Positions 1 through 8,095 are shown, counted from the first letter of the stretch. The stretch: DNA of 64,000 nucleotides from SZUA-430 sp040080835 (GCA_040080835.1 JBEBHP010000012.1:86114-150113); one strand, 5' to 3'. The notes: generated from the letters alone by a model not told the origin. Numbers and translations are program-made.

Positions 1-533
1 GGATGGTTGGCGGTATGACACATGTTTTTTTGAACAAGCTGTCCAATCGATGCGAACTTGTTCCAAGTCTAGTGCTTGGCAAAACATATTTGGCATTCTT
101 GACCCCACCCTTTCGTGCAAAGAGCTTTGAGCTGGTTGAAACTCCTTTGGGCGATGGCTGGTATGAGAGCGTTGCGCAGGAACATATTTGGCAGATGCAG
201 CTTAACTGAAGGTGTTCGCCTCGTTAGACGAAGAATCCGGGTTACCTCAGACACCATTTAATATGGTGACATGTTGGAATTGGTGTTCGAGCCCAATTCC
301 ACGCGTGGGAACGCCCTCCCCTGCAGCGCCGCTTTCAGCGGCGCGCAGGTACTCCCTCACTCCGTGAGGGAGACTGGGTATTTGGTGCAACATCTCACAT
401 CTCCCTCACGGAGTGAGGGAGTACCTGCGCACCGAAGGTGCTGCAGGGGAGGGCGTACCGACGCCTGTGAACTCTGGAGAATTGGGGCAGGCACCAAATT
501 GTAAGGGAAATGGTGCCTGACTCCATTGCCTAA
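1..533. other. Leading non-coding stretch
   Basis: No recognisable gene. Short open frames on both strands (3-209 plus, 69-257 minus) overlap each other, lack family resemblance and have no convincing ribosome binding site. Most of the stretch from 247 on is an inverted-repeat element listed separately. A fragment of a gene entering from the left cannot be excluded. Confidence 0.5.
247..520. repeat. Palindromic repeat element with 13-bp inverted ends
   Basis: The outer ends are inverted copies with 12 of 13 matches: TCAGACACCATTT at 247-259 and the complement of TCAGGCACCATTT at 508-520. Inside, 311-327 pairs with 440-456 (17 bp) and 343-372 pairs with 401-430 (30 bp). The unpaired part of each arm folds on itself (GCCGCT..AGCGGC at 328-342, ACC..GGT at 431-439), and CTCCCTCACTCCGTGAGGGAG is itself palindromic. 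The single strand could therefore form a branched, tree-like structure. There is no coding capacity. It resembles small non-autonomous repeats found between genes in alphaproteobacteria. Confidence 0.75.
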
Positions 534-764
534 CTATGGTGCGTACTTGAATGAGAGCATGACGCGTGCGCGGTATGCGACGACTTTGCCATCGTCAAGA
601 CGCATATCGAGTTTGGTGATTTCAGCGACGCGCAGGTCTCTCAGTGATTTTGCAGCAGCTTCGACCGCATTCCTGGCGGCGTCTTCCCAGGATGTCTTGC
701 TGGTGCCGATCACTTCAGTCACACGATAAACGCCGTTGTCGTTCGAACTGGATTTCTTCGCCAT
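534..764 (-). CDS. Dodecin family protein
   Basis: A 76-residue protein with the dodecin pattern: VYRVTEVIGTS, SWEDAARNAVEAAAKSL, then a closing beta strand ending LSFKY. Dodecins form hollow dodecamers in the cytoplasm that store or buffer flavins. The start at 764 is chosen because a GAGGA ribosome binding site lies 5 bases upstream; a longer frame to 806 has no such site. The position of the usual flavin-stacking tryptophan (LRW in classical dodecins) is valine here (LRDLRVAEI), so flavin stacking may differ. It stands alone, between repeat DNA and a divergently unrelated methyltransferase gene. Confidence 0.85.
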   Translation of the reverse strand: MAKKSSSNDNGVYRVTEVIGTSKTSWEDAARNAVEAAAKSLRDLRVAEITKLDMRLDDGKVVAYRARVMLSFKYAP

Positions 765-904
765 GGGGGATCCTCGTTGCTGGTTGGTGGCAAGCCGGGT
801 GGGCATGCCCGACCTTCAGCATACGCCAAGTTCGGCAAGTTGCCGACCGGGATCGTGGAAACTGATGGTGCTTGCTCCCCCCAATCCTGTCGACTGGCTC
901 GGTC

Positions 905-1414
905 TCAACCAGCGGTCTGCCGCCAGGGCATCAGGCGCGGCAGCCATCGCGGAACGTTCTCGCGATAGGTTTTGTATTCGTCACCGAAGCTGTGGTCCAG
1001 CGTCGGTTCTTCATAGCCCAGCACGAACAGATGGAAGCCGAGCCACACGACTGCTGCGTACCACAGCAGCGCGACAGCGCCGAGCAGCAGCGCTTCGCCG
1101 AGGACGATGGCGACAACGCCGACATACATGGGGTTGCGCACGTGGCGATAGAACCCCGTGACCACAAGGTGCTGTGGCGGCGCGATCGGGGCGGGCGTGC
1201 CGAGCCCTTCGAGCGCAAAGCGCAAAAACGAATTGAGCAGCGGCACAAGTCCGAGGAACACGAGCACCCCGCCGACGATGCGGAGCCAGTCCTGCCCGAA
1301 CAATGCCGGCTGCATCTCGCCGCGCGAAATCGCCCAAGGCAGAAATCCCGCCAGGGTACCAGGCGCAATCACGAAGAAAACGGCAGAGCCCAACAGGGCC
1401 CAGAATTTGCGCAT
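905..1414 (-). CDS. Isoprenylcysteine carboxyl methyltransferase family membrane protein
   Basis: A 169-residue integral membrane protein with about four hydrophobic segments. It carries the family signature VTGFYRHVRNPMYVGV in the middle and EEPTLDHSFGDEYKTYRENV near the C-terminus, where SAM is bound in ICMT and phospholipid methyltransferase relatives. The bacterial substrate is unknown; lipids or small thiols are possible. The start at 1414 is supported by GAGGAG 7 bases upstream; the open frame reaches 1495 but without a binding site. Confidence 0.75.
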   Translation of the reverse strand: MRKFWALLGSAVFFVIAPGTLAGFLPWAISRGEMQPALFGQDWLRIVGGVLVFLGLVPLLNSFLRFALEGLGTPAPIAPPQHLVVTGFYRHVRNPMYVGVVAIVLGEALLLGAVALLWYAAVVWLGFHLFVLGYEEPTLDHSFGDEYKTYRENVPRWLPRLMPWRQTAG

Positions 1415-1487
1415 CGCCCGTCTCCTCTTAATCGACATTCCCCGGATGGCCCCGCGTTGACGCGGAAAATACCTCAAAGAATCGAGA

Positions 1488-1626
1488 TCAGACACCCAAT
1501 TCTTTTCAGGTGCCGCTCCTCACCCGACGCGCCGCTTATGCGGCGCGCCACCCTCTCCAGCGGGGCTGGAGAGGGGCTGTAGAAGTTCTGTTGACACGGG
1601 ATTGTTCTTCGAGAATTGGTGTCTGA
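1488..1626. repeat. Second short palindromic repeat element
   Basis: The ends read TCAGACACCCAATTCTT at 1488-1504 and, inverted, TCAGACACCAATTCTC at 1611-1626: the same terminal motif as the element at 247-520, with one extra base. The interior contains GACGCGCCGC..GCGGCGCGCC and CTCTCC..GGAGAG hairpins. It sits immediately upstream of the frameshifted glutathione transferase. Confidence 0.65.
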
Positions 1627-1654
1627 ACCCTTACCTGGAAAAGGATTTGCCAGA

Positions 1655-2288
1655 ATGAGCGAACTGACCATCTGGACTTATGACTGGGTGCCTGAAGGCC
1701 CTCGCGGTCTTGTGCGCGACCTGCGGCTGAGATGGGCATGCGAGGAAGGTGGCTTGAGCTACACGGTCCGAACGGTGCCGTTCGATGGTCGGGAGACCAA
1801 TCATCTTGCCCGCCAGCCATTTGGCCAGGTGCCGTTCCTGAACGATGGAGAACTGGAGATCTTCGAGAGTAGTGCGGGGCTTCTGCATCTGGCCCGGAAG
1901 AGCGACAGGCTGATGCCGCGCGATGCGGTTGGAGAAGCCCAAACATTGCAATGGACGATCGCTGCGCTCAACTCGATCGAGATGGGCACAGTTCCGTGGT
2001 GGTTTTTGAGGATGTCCGGCGACAAGGACAACAAACTCACCGGATGGGTGAGCATGCGCCTCGACCAGCTTGAGAAGGTGCTGGGCGAGCGGGAATGGCT
2101 TGCGGCCAAGCCGTTTCACGATCGCAGACCTGCTGATGGCGGATGTGCTTCGGGTTCCGGAGGTTCGGTCTTTCGGCAATCGGCCGGCAACCGAGGCGTA
2201 TGTGAAACGCATGACTGATCGTCCCGCCTTCAAGAAGGCTCATGCCGACCAGATCCGTCATTTCGAGGTCGCAGACAGCAAGCGGTGA
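1655..2288 (+). pseudogene. Glutathione S-transferase, frameshifted
   Basis: An N-terminal thioredoxin-like domain (MSELTIWTYDWVPEGPRG.., QVPFLNDGELEIFESSAG) and most of the helical domain are read in one frame to about 2113. The reading then has to move by one base: the next frame continues FTIADLLMADVLRVPEV and ends ADSKR at 2288. Removing one T from the TTT at 2114-2116 restores KPFTIADLL, the expected glutathione transferase helix. In the first frame translation runs into an unrelated tail ending at 2218. It is either a recent loss of function or a homopolymer sequencing error. The intact product would be about 210 residues and would conjugate or reduce substrates with glutathione in the cytoplasm. 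Confidence 0.8.
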
Positions 2289-2313
2289 GCGAAGAAGGCG
2301 CCATCGCCGACGC

Positions 2314-2380
2314 TGCTCCTCACCCGACGCGCTCCTGATGATGCGGCGCGCTACACTCCCCAGCGGGACCTGAGAGCGGC
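2314..2380. repeat. Degenerate copy of the palindromic repeat core
   Basis: It shares the exact 17-mer GCTCCTCACCCGACGCG (2315-2331) with the element at 1488-1626 (1515-1531), followed by a similar GCGGCGCGC block and a CCCAGCGGG segment. The outer inverted ends are not recognisable, so this is a decayed or partial copy. Confidence 0.55.
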
Positions 2381-2513
2381 TTTCAATTCCACGGAACAGA
2401 ATGGCGCTGTGTGCGTTTCCAACGCGCGGGGGTATGCCCTTGCTGATCACATGCCGGACGGGCGTCTCGCCCGCGACCGCGAAGCGCGCAACATCTCCAT
2501 GAAGGAACGGGTA

Positions 2514-3080
2514 ATGGCACCGCACAATTCAACTCATCTCTCAAGACGAACCGTGGTTTCCGGGCTGACACTGACTGCAGCCGCAGCTTCCGCCGCTGGT
2601 TCGGCCGCTGCGCGGGCAGCAGACACTGCAGCAAGCGCCACACAAAAAGCCCCCGAGAAGAGTCTGTACGAACGACTGGGTGGTGTGTTCGCCGTTGCAG
2701 CTGTGGTTGATCATTTCAGCGACGCCGTCGTGAAGAACCCGATCGTAGGGCAGAAATCAAAGAACACCCAATTGCGGGAGTGGCATACCAAGAACCTTGG
2801 TCGTCTGCCCGGCCTGAAGTTCATGCGCACGCTCTGGGTCTGCAACATTTCGGGTGGGCCGTTCCAGTATACGGCGACCAAGCCAGGCAGTACGCCACTC
2901 GGTCTCGAGGAGGCACATCGCAACCTTCGAATCTCGCCTGCCGAATTTGATGAGGTCGCGGCCGAACTCGGACGGACACTCGACGCGCTGAAGGTTCCAA
3001 AGACCGAGAAGTCAGAGGTTCTTGCGGCGTTCGCAGCCCACAAGAGCGAGGTCACTGCCGGCTACAACGGCAGTCACTAG
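2514..3080 (+). CDS. Truncated hemoglobin (group 1-like) with Tat signal peptide
   Basis: 188 residues. The N-terminus carries SRRTVVSGLTLTAAAASAAG, a twin-arginine signal followed by an alanine-rich segment, so the protein is predicted to leave the cytoplasm folded. The globin part (about residues 50-185) begins LYERLGGVFAVAAVVDHF and has GGPFQY and the proximal histidine in EEAHRNL. Compared with group 1 truncated hemoglobins (pattern HFY), position B10 is serine (HFS) instead of the ligand-stabilising tyrosine. The start is chosen from AAGGAA seven bases upstream of 2514; an in-frame ATG at 2499 is an alternative. Oxygen or NO handling is plausible, but the ligand is not predictable. Confidence 0.82.
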   Translation: MAPHNSTHLSRRTVVSGLTLTAAAASAAGSAAARAADTAASATQKAPEKSLYERLGGVFAVAAVVDHFSDAVVKNPIVGQKSKNTQLREWHTKNLGRLPGLKFMRTLWVCNISGGPFQYTATKPGSTPLGLEEAHRNLRISPAEFDEVAAELGRTLDALKVPKTEKSEVLAAFAAHKSEVTAGYNGSH

Positions 3081-3149
3081 TCGCGAGCCAACTCGCGAGA
3101 GATTCAAAGGGCAGATCAGTACCCCACAGACGGAGCGGAGCGACACACG

Positions 3150-3737
3150 GTGGCTTCAAAGGGCTATGTAAAAGACTTCCCGGTTGTGTGCGTCGGTGGT
3201 TCGGCGGGCGGACTGGATGCCTATGTCAGGCTGCTGAAGCATCTGCCTGATGACATGGGCGTGGCGATCGTGATCGTCAATCACCAGAGATCCATTGCCT
3301 CGCGCATGCACGAGATTTTGCCGAACTTCACCAAAATGCCGGTCGAGCTGATCAGCGAACGCCTGGTCATTCAGCCCAACCACGTGTTCATCATTCCCGA
3401 GCAGCGCGACCTGCACGTCGAGAATGGCGAGTTTCGACTCAAGCCGATTTCGAAGCCGCGCGGCTGGCCCGACGTGATCACTGTCTTTCTGCAATCCCTG
3501 ACGCGGAACTGGGATGGTCAACTGATCGCCGTGATCGTTTCCGGATACGATGGAGACGGCGCGGCAGCGTTGCGCGGCTTGAAGGAAGTGGGCGGTATCA
3601 CGATTGCCCAGAAACTCGCCACGGCCGAGCAACCGGACATGCCCGAGAGCGCGATCAACAGCGGCTATGTCGATTTCATACTGTCGCCGGAAGATATCGC
3701 CCGCAAAATTGTCAGCATCGCGCGCGCCAGTGCTTAG
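3150..3737 (+). CDS. Stand-alone CheB-type methylesterase domain
   Basis: 195 residues covering only the CheB catalytic domain, with no receiver domain in front. The expected catalytic triad is visible: Ser18 in VGGSAGG, His45 in VNHQ and Asp136 in SGYDGDGAAA. CheB demethylates or deamidates glutamyl residues of chemoreceptors. With no CheR, receptor or Che genes nearby, this one probably acts on another target or elsewhere in the genome. GTG start at 3150 behind GGAGCGGAG. It follows the hemoglobin gene by 69 bases on the same strand. Confidence 0.8.
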   Translation: MASKGYVKDFPVVCVGGSAGGLDAYVRLLKHLPDDMGVAIVIVNHQRSIASRMHEILPNFTKMPVELISERLVIQPNHVFIIPEQRDLHVENGEFRLKPISKPRGWPDVITVFLQSLTRNWDGQLIAVIVSGYDGDGAAALRGLKEVGGITIAQKLATAEQPDMPESAINSGYVDFILSPEDIARKIVSIARASA

Positions 3738-3759
3738 TTACCGGCAGTCGCCGTTGGTC

Positions 3760-4146
3760 TCACGACATCACCTCAAAGCTCCCATGCACTGGAGCCCAGT
3801 TCTTTTCGTTCGATGCAATGGCGAAGGTGGAGTTGTCGCTGAAGTTCAAAACGGCAGTCAGCGTGTAACCGGACTGCGAAAGATACGAAATCACGCAGAT
3901 GTCGCCCGTGATCTTCGCCCCCGCGCAGTGCGGCTTCTCGGTTTTGCCGGTTGAACTGGCGTCGGCGCCTTTGACCGAAGGCTTGTGTGCTCCGTCGGCT
4001 TCAATCGAATGCCACTCAACCGTGCCGTCCTTGTGAAAAACATGTTCCTGCGTTGTTCCTTTGGTTGGTCCATCAGCCCATGAGAGGCGAATGGTCTTGC
4101 CACTGACCTGATCGGATAGCTTTGGTTCGGTTGCCTGGTGCGGCAT
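3760..4146 (-). CDS. Hypothetical small beta-rich protein
   Basis: 128 residues, not assigned to a named family. It begins MPHQATEPKLSDQVSGKTIRLSW and has alternating hydrophobic stretches typical of a small beta barrel (EHVFHKDGTVEWHS, GYTLTAVLNFSDNSTFAIAS). The pattern vaguely recalls MoaF or lipocalin-like barrels, but no catalytic motif is visible. There is no signal peptide, so it is cytoplasmic. The start at 4146 is preceded by AAAGGAAAA. It converges with the CheB-domain gene, 22 bases apart. Confidence 0.6.
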   Translation of the reverse strand: MPHQATEPKLSDQVSGKTIRLSWADGPTKGTTQEHVFHKDGTVEWHSIEADGAHKPSVKGADASSTGKTEKPHCAGAKITGDICVISYLSQSGYTLTAVLNFSDNSTFAIASNEKNWAPVHGSFEVMS

Positions 4147-4318
4147 GGCACTTTTCCTTTCTGCTGTCGTATCTGGCTGTTCCACGGAAAGCAGTAGGTT
4201 CAACGTTCGATCGCCTTCACGGTTCCACGCCTTCAGGCACTCGCCAACCCTCAGGTGGAACCATCGCCCGCATGCAGCGTTTGAAAAAGCAGGGGCCTAA
4301 CCCGAGGAACCGCAACCC

Positions 4319-4510
4319 ATGTCCGTCTCGCCGAAGCAAAAACTGAAGGTCAAACGCGTCATGCATGAATTCAAGGAGGGCGACCTGCGGTCGAGCACCG
4401 GTGCTCCCGTCAGGAAGCGCGCGCAAGCCATCGCCATCGCGCTGTCGGAGAGCGGGCAGTCGCTGACGGACGCCAGTAAGCGCAAGCGCGCCAGAGCGAA
4501 GACGAAGTAA
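4319..4510 (+). CDS. Small basic protein, DUF6496-like
   Basis: 63 residues, rich in Lys and Arg, with VKRVMHEFKEGDLRSSTG and RKRAQAIAIALSESG. This layout is shared by small proteins annotated DUF6496 in many proteobacteria. No function is known; the charge suggests nucleic-acid or protein binding. GAGGA precedes the ATG by about 12 bases. Confidence 0.65.
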   Translation: MSVSPKQKLKVKRVMHEFKEGDLRSSTGAPVRKRAQAIAIALSESGQSLTDASKRKRARAKTK

Positions 4511-4526
4511 ACTCATCCAAATGAGT
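4511..4526. terminator. Hairpin directly after the DUF6496-like gene
   Basis: ACTCAT at 4511-4516 and ATGAGT at 4521-4526 form a six-pair stem with loop CCAA, starting at the base after the stop codon. There is no T-run, so it may be a weak terminator or an RNA-stabilising hairpin. Confidence 0.35.
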
Positions 4527-4703
4527 TGGGGAGCTTGCATCACCCTGCGTGTGGAACTGCCCAAAAGGCGCGACCTGACCGCATAGTTTGGCGTGGCACA
4601 CGTCAACGCATTTTGCTAGCAGTCAGAAGGTTCGTTTTGTTGTCATGCGAGCCGGACGCGCGGGCTGGGCATACTGCTGCGGCCGGTCCTGTCATGCAAA
4701 AAT

Positions 4704-6836
4704 ATGGGTGAGCTGATGGCAATGGGTGGCGGACTGCAAGAGCCGGCGACATGGAGTGACCGGCTACGAACTGGTGCCAGCTTGGGGTGGAAGTGGGCGA
4801 GCTATCCGTTTACCGCCGGCACAACGCGCCACCTGCACCTTGTCGAGCAAGTTCGCGGCATTGACGGGCGCGCGCAGCTGCAAGGGACTGCGATCGAGAT
4901 CATCAGCGCGCAGGTGACAGACATCTCGCGTGACCAGCAGGAAATTGTCAAAGTCCTTGTCAGTCAAAATGACATGCTTGAACGGGTCAATGCCACGCTC
5001 GCCCGTCTGCTTGCACAGGCGGATGCGGCTTCAAAAATCAACGCAGAGACATCGCTTGTGGCTTCTGACGTGCAGCGGGTGCTGCAAGTCGTTGCCTCGA
5101 AGGGAACGGAACTCGCTGAGGGCCTCAAGGGGGTTCAGCTCGGGTTGGCCGAAGAGGCTGTTTACACGCGCACCCAAATTGCGGCCTTACCCTCGATCGA
5201 GCAGGTTCATGCGCTGATCGGCGAGGGGGTGTTGGCGCAAGAGCTCGTTTCAACCCGGACGCAGCTGGGTGACGAATTGCAGAAAATGCAGCAGGGGCTC
5301 GCCGTTCATTCTGCAGCAATGCACGACCAGCTTGCCTCCAGCCGCACACAGGTGGCAGACGAGCTGCGGAAGGTCCATGACGCGCTTGCCGAGCATGCCA
5401 GCGGCATGCACGAACGGTTTTCAACGCTTGCGTCAGCGGACCATGTCCGGTCGCTGATTGAAGACGGCGCGCTGGTGCTAGACCTTGCATCGACAAGGGC
5501 GCAGCTTGCCGATGGGCTGAAGCAGGTTCATGAGGTTGTGGCGGGTCAAGCGGCCGGCATCCACGAGCGGCTGGCGACGCTGCCTTCCACCGATCAGGTG
5601 CAAGTGCTCGCCGACGGACTGAGTAAAGTGCATGACGTGGTCGCGGAGCAAGCGGCCGGCGTGAACGAACGGCTGGCTGCGCTGGCTTCGACCGAACAGA
5701 TTCATGCTGTGGTCAATGGCGGTGCGCTGGTGCAAGACCTTGCGTCCACCAGGGCGCAGCTCGCTGATGGGTTGCAGAAGGTGCATCAGGTACTGACGGA
5801 GCACTCGGCCGGCGTGCGCGACCGGCTGGCGACCCTGCCATCCACAGAACAGGTGCATGCGCTGATCGAGGGCGGCACTGCGAGCGGCATGCAGGGCACG
5901 CGCAGGCTGGTTGCAGAAGAAGCGCAGCGTGGTCAGGCTTTGGCCGAACGGGTTGCTGCGAAACTGGACAGCCTGCAATCGCGCAGTGTGATCCCGCTGA
6001 TGTCGCAGGGGCTCGTGATGTGCCGCAATCCGCTCGGGTTTCTGGCGGTACCTGCAGACGACCTCGTGACGATCGGGTCCCTTGCCGATGGTGTTCTTCC
6101 CGGACAGGGCTTGCTGAGGGTCGTCGAGAAATACCTGAAGGTTGGCGGGACATTCGTTGATGTGGGTGCGGGCGTTGGCCTGTTCAGCCTGCTGGCTGCA
6201 CGCGTTGTCGGACCCGCGGGCAAGGTGATTGCCATCGAGCCTGCACCTGCGACGGCCAATGCCCTGCGCGCCACGGTCAGCGCGAACAGCCTGTCGAATG
6301 TGGTGAGGATCGAAGAGATCGCGGCAGGGGCGGAACGCGGCCTCGGGACGCTGTCGGTGGAGGCAATATGCGGACACGGCTCGCTGATTGCCTCCGACAC
6401 TGCAACAGGCAAGGTGGTTGCAACGGTTGCGCCGCTTGACGAGATACTCGAGGGCATCGTTCCCGACATGGTGATGATCGATGTGGAAGGGTGGGAGCTC
6501 AAGGTCATCGAGGGCATGGTCTCGACGATCGGGGCCAATCCCGACATCATACTGATCATGGACTTCGAGCCCGCGCATATCAGGCGTACGGGCGTGTCGG
6601 CCGCGGCATGGGTCGAGCGGATGACATTTGCTGGCATGCAGATCTTCGAGATCGACGAGCGCAACGGCGAGCTTGCGCCCTTGCGCAAGAATGGCCTGGA
6701 AGAAATCGAGTCGATCAATGTCGTTTTCGCGCGGAACGACCCGTCACAACGCGCTGCATTGTCGGCACAAGAGGGTTGGCTGTGGCGAGGATCGGCAGCA
6801 GCCCCCGCTGCGCCCGCGTCGCGTCGGCCTTCGTGA
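4704..6836 (+). CDS. FkbM family SAM-dependent methyltransferase with long repeat/coiled-coil N-terminal region
   Basis: 710 residues. Residues 45-150 are helical and polar. Residues about 155-390 hold tandem helical repeats of roughly 50 residues built on STRAQLADGLxKVHxV, AGxxERLATLPST and EQVHALIEGG. The C-terminal third (about 430-680) is an FkbM methyltransferase: SAM-binding GGTFVDVGAGVGLFS at 481-495, IAIEP at 509-513, and MIDVEGWELKVIEGM near 591-605. FkbM enzymes usually O-methylate sugars or polyketides. No signal peptide. Starts at 4716 and 4722 are also possible. The repeat region probably forms an elongated coiled coil that could oligomerise or tether the enzyme. No glycan genes adjoin it. 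Confidence 0.8.
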   Translation: MGELMAMGGGLQEPATWSDRLRTGASLGWKWASYPFTAGTTRHLHLVEQVRGIDGRAQLQGTAIEIISAQVTDISRDQQEIVKVLVSQNDMLERVNATLARLLAQADAASKINAETSLVASDVQRVLQVVASKGTELAEGLKGVQLGLAEEAVYTRTQIAALPSIEQVHALIGEGVLAQELVSTRTQLGDELQKMQQGLAVHSAAMHDQLASSRTQVADELRKVHDALAEHASGMHERFSTLASADHVRSLIEDGALVLDLASTRAQLADGLKQVHEVVAGQAAGIHERLATLPSTDQVQVLADGLSKVHDVVAEQAAGVNERLAALASTEQIHAVVNGGALVQDLASTRAQLADGLQKVHQVLTEHSAGVRDRLATLPSTEQVHALIEGGTASGMQGTRRLVAEEAQRGQALAERVAAKLDSLQSRSVIPLMSQGLVMCRNPLGFLAVPADDLVTIGSLADGVLPGQGLLRVVEKYLKVGGTFVDVGAGVGLFSLLAARVVGPAGKVIAIEPAPATANALRATVSANSLSNVVRIEEIAAGAERGLGTLSVEAICGHGSLIASDTATGKVVATVAPLDEILEGIVPDMVMIDVEGWELKVIEGMVSTIGANPDIILIMDFEPAHIRRTGVSAAAWVERMTFAGMQIFEIDERNGELAPLRKNGLEEIESINVVFARNDPSQRAALSAQEGWLWRGSAAAPAAPASRRPS
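5175..5880 (+). repeat. Tandem repeats inside the FkbM gene
   Basis: The DNA encodes four or more imperfect copies of a unit of about 50 codons (STRxQLxDxLxKVHxxLAxxAxGxxERLATLxSTxQVHALIxxGALVxDLA). One copy is short by one segment (near 5600). Such in-frame repeats expand and contract by recombination, so length is likely to vary between strains. Confidence 0.7.
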
Positions 6837-6849
6837 TCCAGTCCGGCGG

Positions 6850-7632
6850 CTAGTAGATCGCGTAGCCGCCATCCAGGATGAAGGTGTCCCCGGTATGGAA
6901 GGCCGATGCGTTGCTGGCGAGATAGACGGCGATGCCGCCGAAGTCTGCGGGTTCGCCCCAGCGCCGCATGGGCACGCGCGGGATGACCTTCTCGGCGAAG
7001 GCGGGTGAGGCTTGAGCGCCTGCGGTCATGTCGGTTGCGATCCAGCCGGGCAGGATCGTGTTGGCGCGCACGCCATCCCGGGCGAACTCGACGGCGATGC
7101 TGCGCATCATCGAGAGGACGCCACCCTTTGTTGCTGCGTAGTGCTCGTTGCGGGCGGCGCCCTCGATTGCAGCGAGGCTGGCGATACCGATGAGCGAGCC
7201 GCCCTTGTCGCCGTTTGCGGCGCGCTCGCGCATGTGGCGGGCGGCTTCGCGCATCGTGAAGAACACGCCGTCGAGGTTGACGGCCAAAACCTTGCGGTAT
7301 TGCTCGGTTGTCATGTCGATGAAGGAGCGGGCGCCTGAACCTATGCCTGCGTTGGCGAAGACGGCATCGATGCGGCCCAATGCCGTCACGGTATCCTTCA
7401 TGGCTTGGGCGACCTGCGTTTCGTTCGAGACATCAACCTTGCGCGAGATCACCTTTACGCCATGCTGTTTGAGTGATGCCTCGGCCGTGCGGTTCTTGTC
7501 CTCGTTCGTGCCCCAGATGGCGATGCTGGCGCCTGCCTGTGCCATGGCGTCAGCCATGCCGAGGCCGATACCACCGTTTCCGCCGGTGACGAGTGCGACT
7601 TTGCCAGTCAGGTCGAAGGGAGCATAAGCCAT
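6850..7632 (-). CDS. SDR family NAD(P)-dependent oxidoreductase
   Basis: 260 residues, a classical short-chain dehydrogenase. The cofactor motif TGGNGGIG lies near residue 15 and NAG near 95. The catalytic Ser is in GIASLAAI, the Tyr and Lys in HYAATKGG, and the C-terminal signature is LPGWIATDMT. It ends FILDGGYAIY, typical of this family. It follows the SnoaL-like gene by 31 bases on the same strand and is probably co-transcribed with it. The substrate cannot be predicted. The start at 7632 matches the family start; the longer frame up to 7797 is a shadow of the upstream gene. Confidence 0.88.
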   Translation of the reverse strand: MAYAPFDLTGKVALVTGGNGGIGLGMADAMAQAGASIAIWGTNEDKNRTAEASLKQHGVKVISRKVDVSNETQVAQAMKDTVTALGRIDAVFANAGIGSGARSFIDMTTEQYRKVLAVNLDGVFFTMREAARHMRERAANGDKGGSLIGIASLAAIEGAARNEHYAATKGGVLSMMRSIAVEFARDGVRANTILPGWIATDMTAGAQASPAFAEKVIPRVPMRRWGEPADFGGIAVYLASNASAFHTGDTFILDGGYAIY

Positions 7633-7663
7633 GTGCGTGTTTCCAATCGAGGTTGAAGTGAGG

Positions 7664-8095
7664 TCAGGCGAGATCGAGTGCGCGGAGCACGGCGCCCTGG
7701 TCGAAGTAGGGGCGCTCGCAGATGATCTTGTCGCCGCCCGGCGGGAATTCGAACGAGCCTGCCATGCGGACGCGGAAAGACTTGCCAGTGGGCTCAACCG
7801 TGCGGTCCTTTAGTTTCAGGGGTCCGAGATGGGTGCCGGTCAGCCAGAACTCGACCAGGACGGTGTTGCCGTCGTGGGCGAGGGCGATGATCTCGTTGCC
7901 CTGGTCGGGGAAGGGCGTGCGCGAGGCCTTGAAGTAGCCGCGGACTTCGCGCTCGCCATCAAACACCGTGCCGTTGCCATACATCTCGTAGCGTGGATGC
8001 TCGAAGGTTGCGATGACGGCGTCCCAGTCGCACACGCACTCAAGGTGCATATGGTCGCGGACGGTTTTCAGGCGACGTGAAGCGAGATCGGTCAT
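7664..8095 (-). CDS. SnoaL-like / NTF2-fold polyketide-cyclase family protein
   Basis: 143 residues with the cone-shaped SnoaL/NTF2 fold pattern: CVCDWDAVIATFEHPRYEMY, REVRGYFKASRTPFPD and VEFWLTGTHLGPL. Members are ester cyclases, hydrolases or isomerases, or bind small molecules. The strand order and PTGKSFRVRM fit SnoaL rather than SnoaL-2. The pairing with the downstream SDR suggests the two act on the same small hydrophobic substrate. The start at 8095 is preceded by AAGGAA. Confidence 0.7.
   Translation of the reverse strand: MTDLASRRLKTVRDHMHLECVCDWDAVIATFEHPRYEMYGNGTVFDGEREVRGYFKASRTPFPDQGNEIIALAHDGNTVLVEFWLTGTHLGPLKLKDRTVEPTGKSFRVRMAGSFEFPPGGDKIICERPYFDQGAVLRALDLA

Noticed and set aside
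3..257. Overlapping small open frames on both strands (68 and 62 codons)
   Set aside because: They overlap in antisense, have no ribosome binding site and no family resemblance; a cut-off gene remains possible but unsupported.
5478..6578. Long open frame of 366 codons on the minus strand
   Set aside because: It is antisense to the FkbM gene, and its composition (runs of His, Arg, Gln) is that of a shadow frame.
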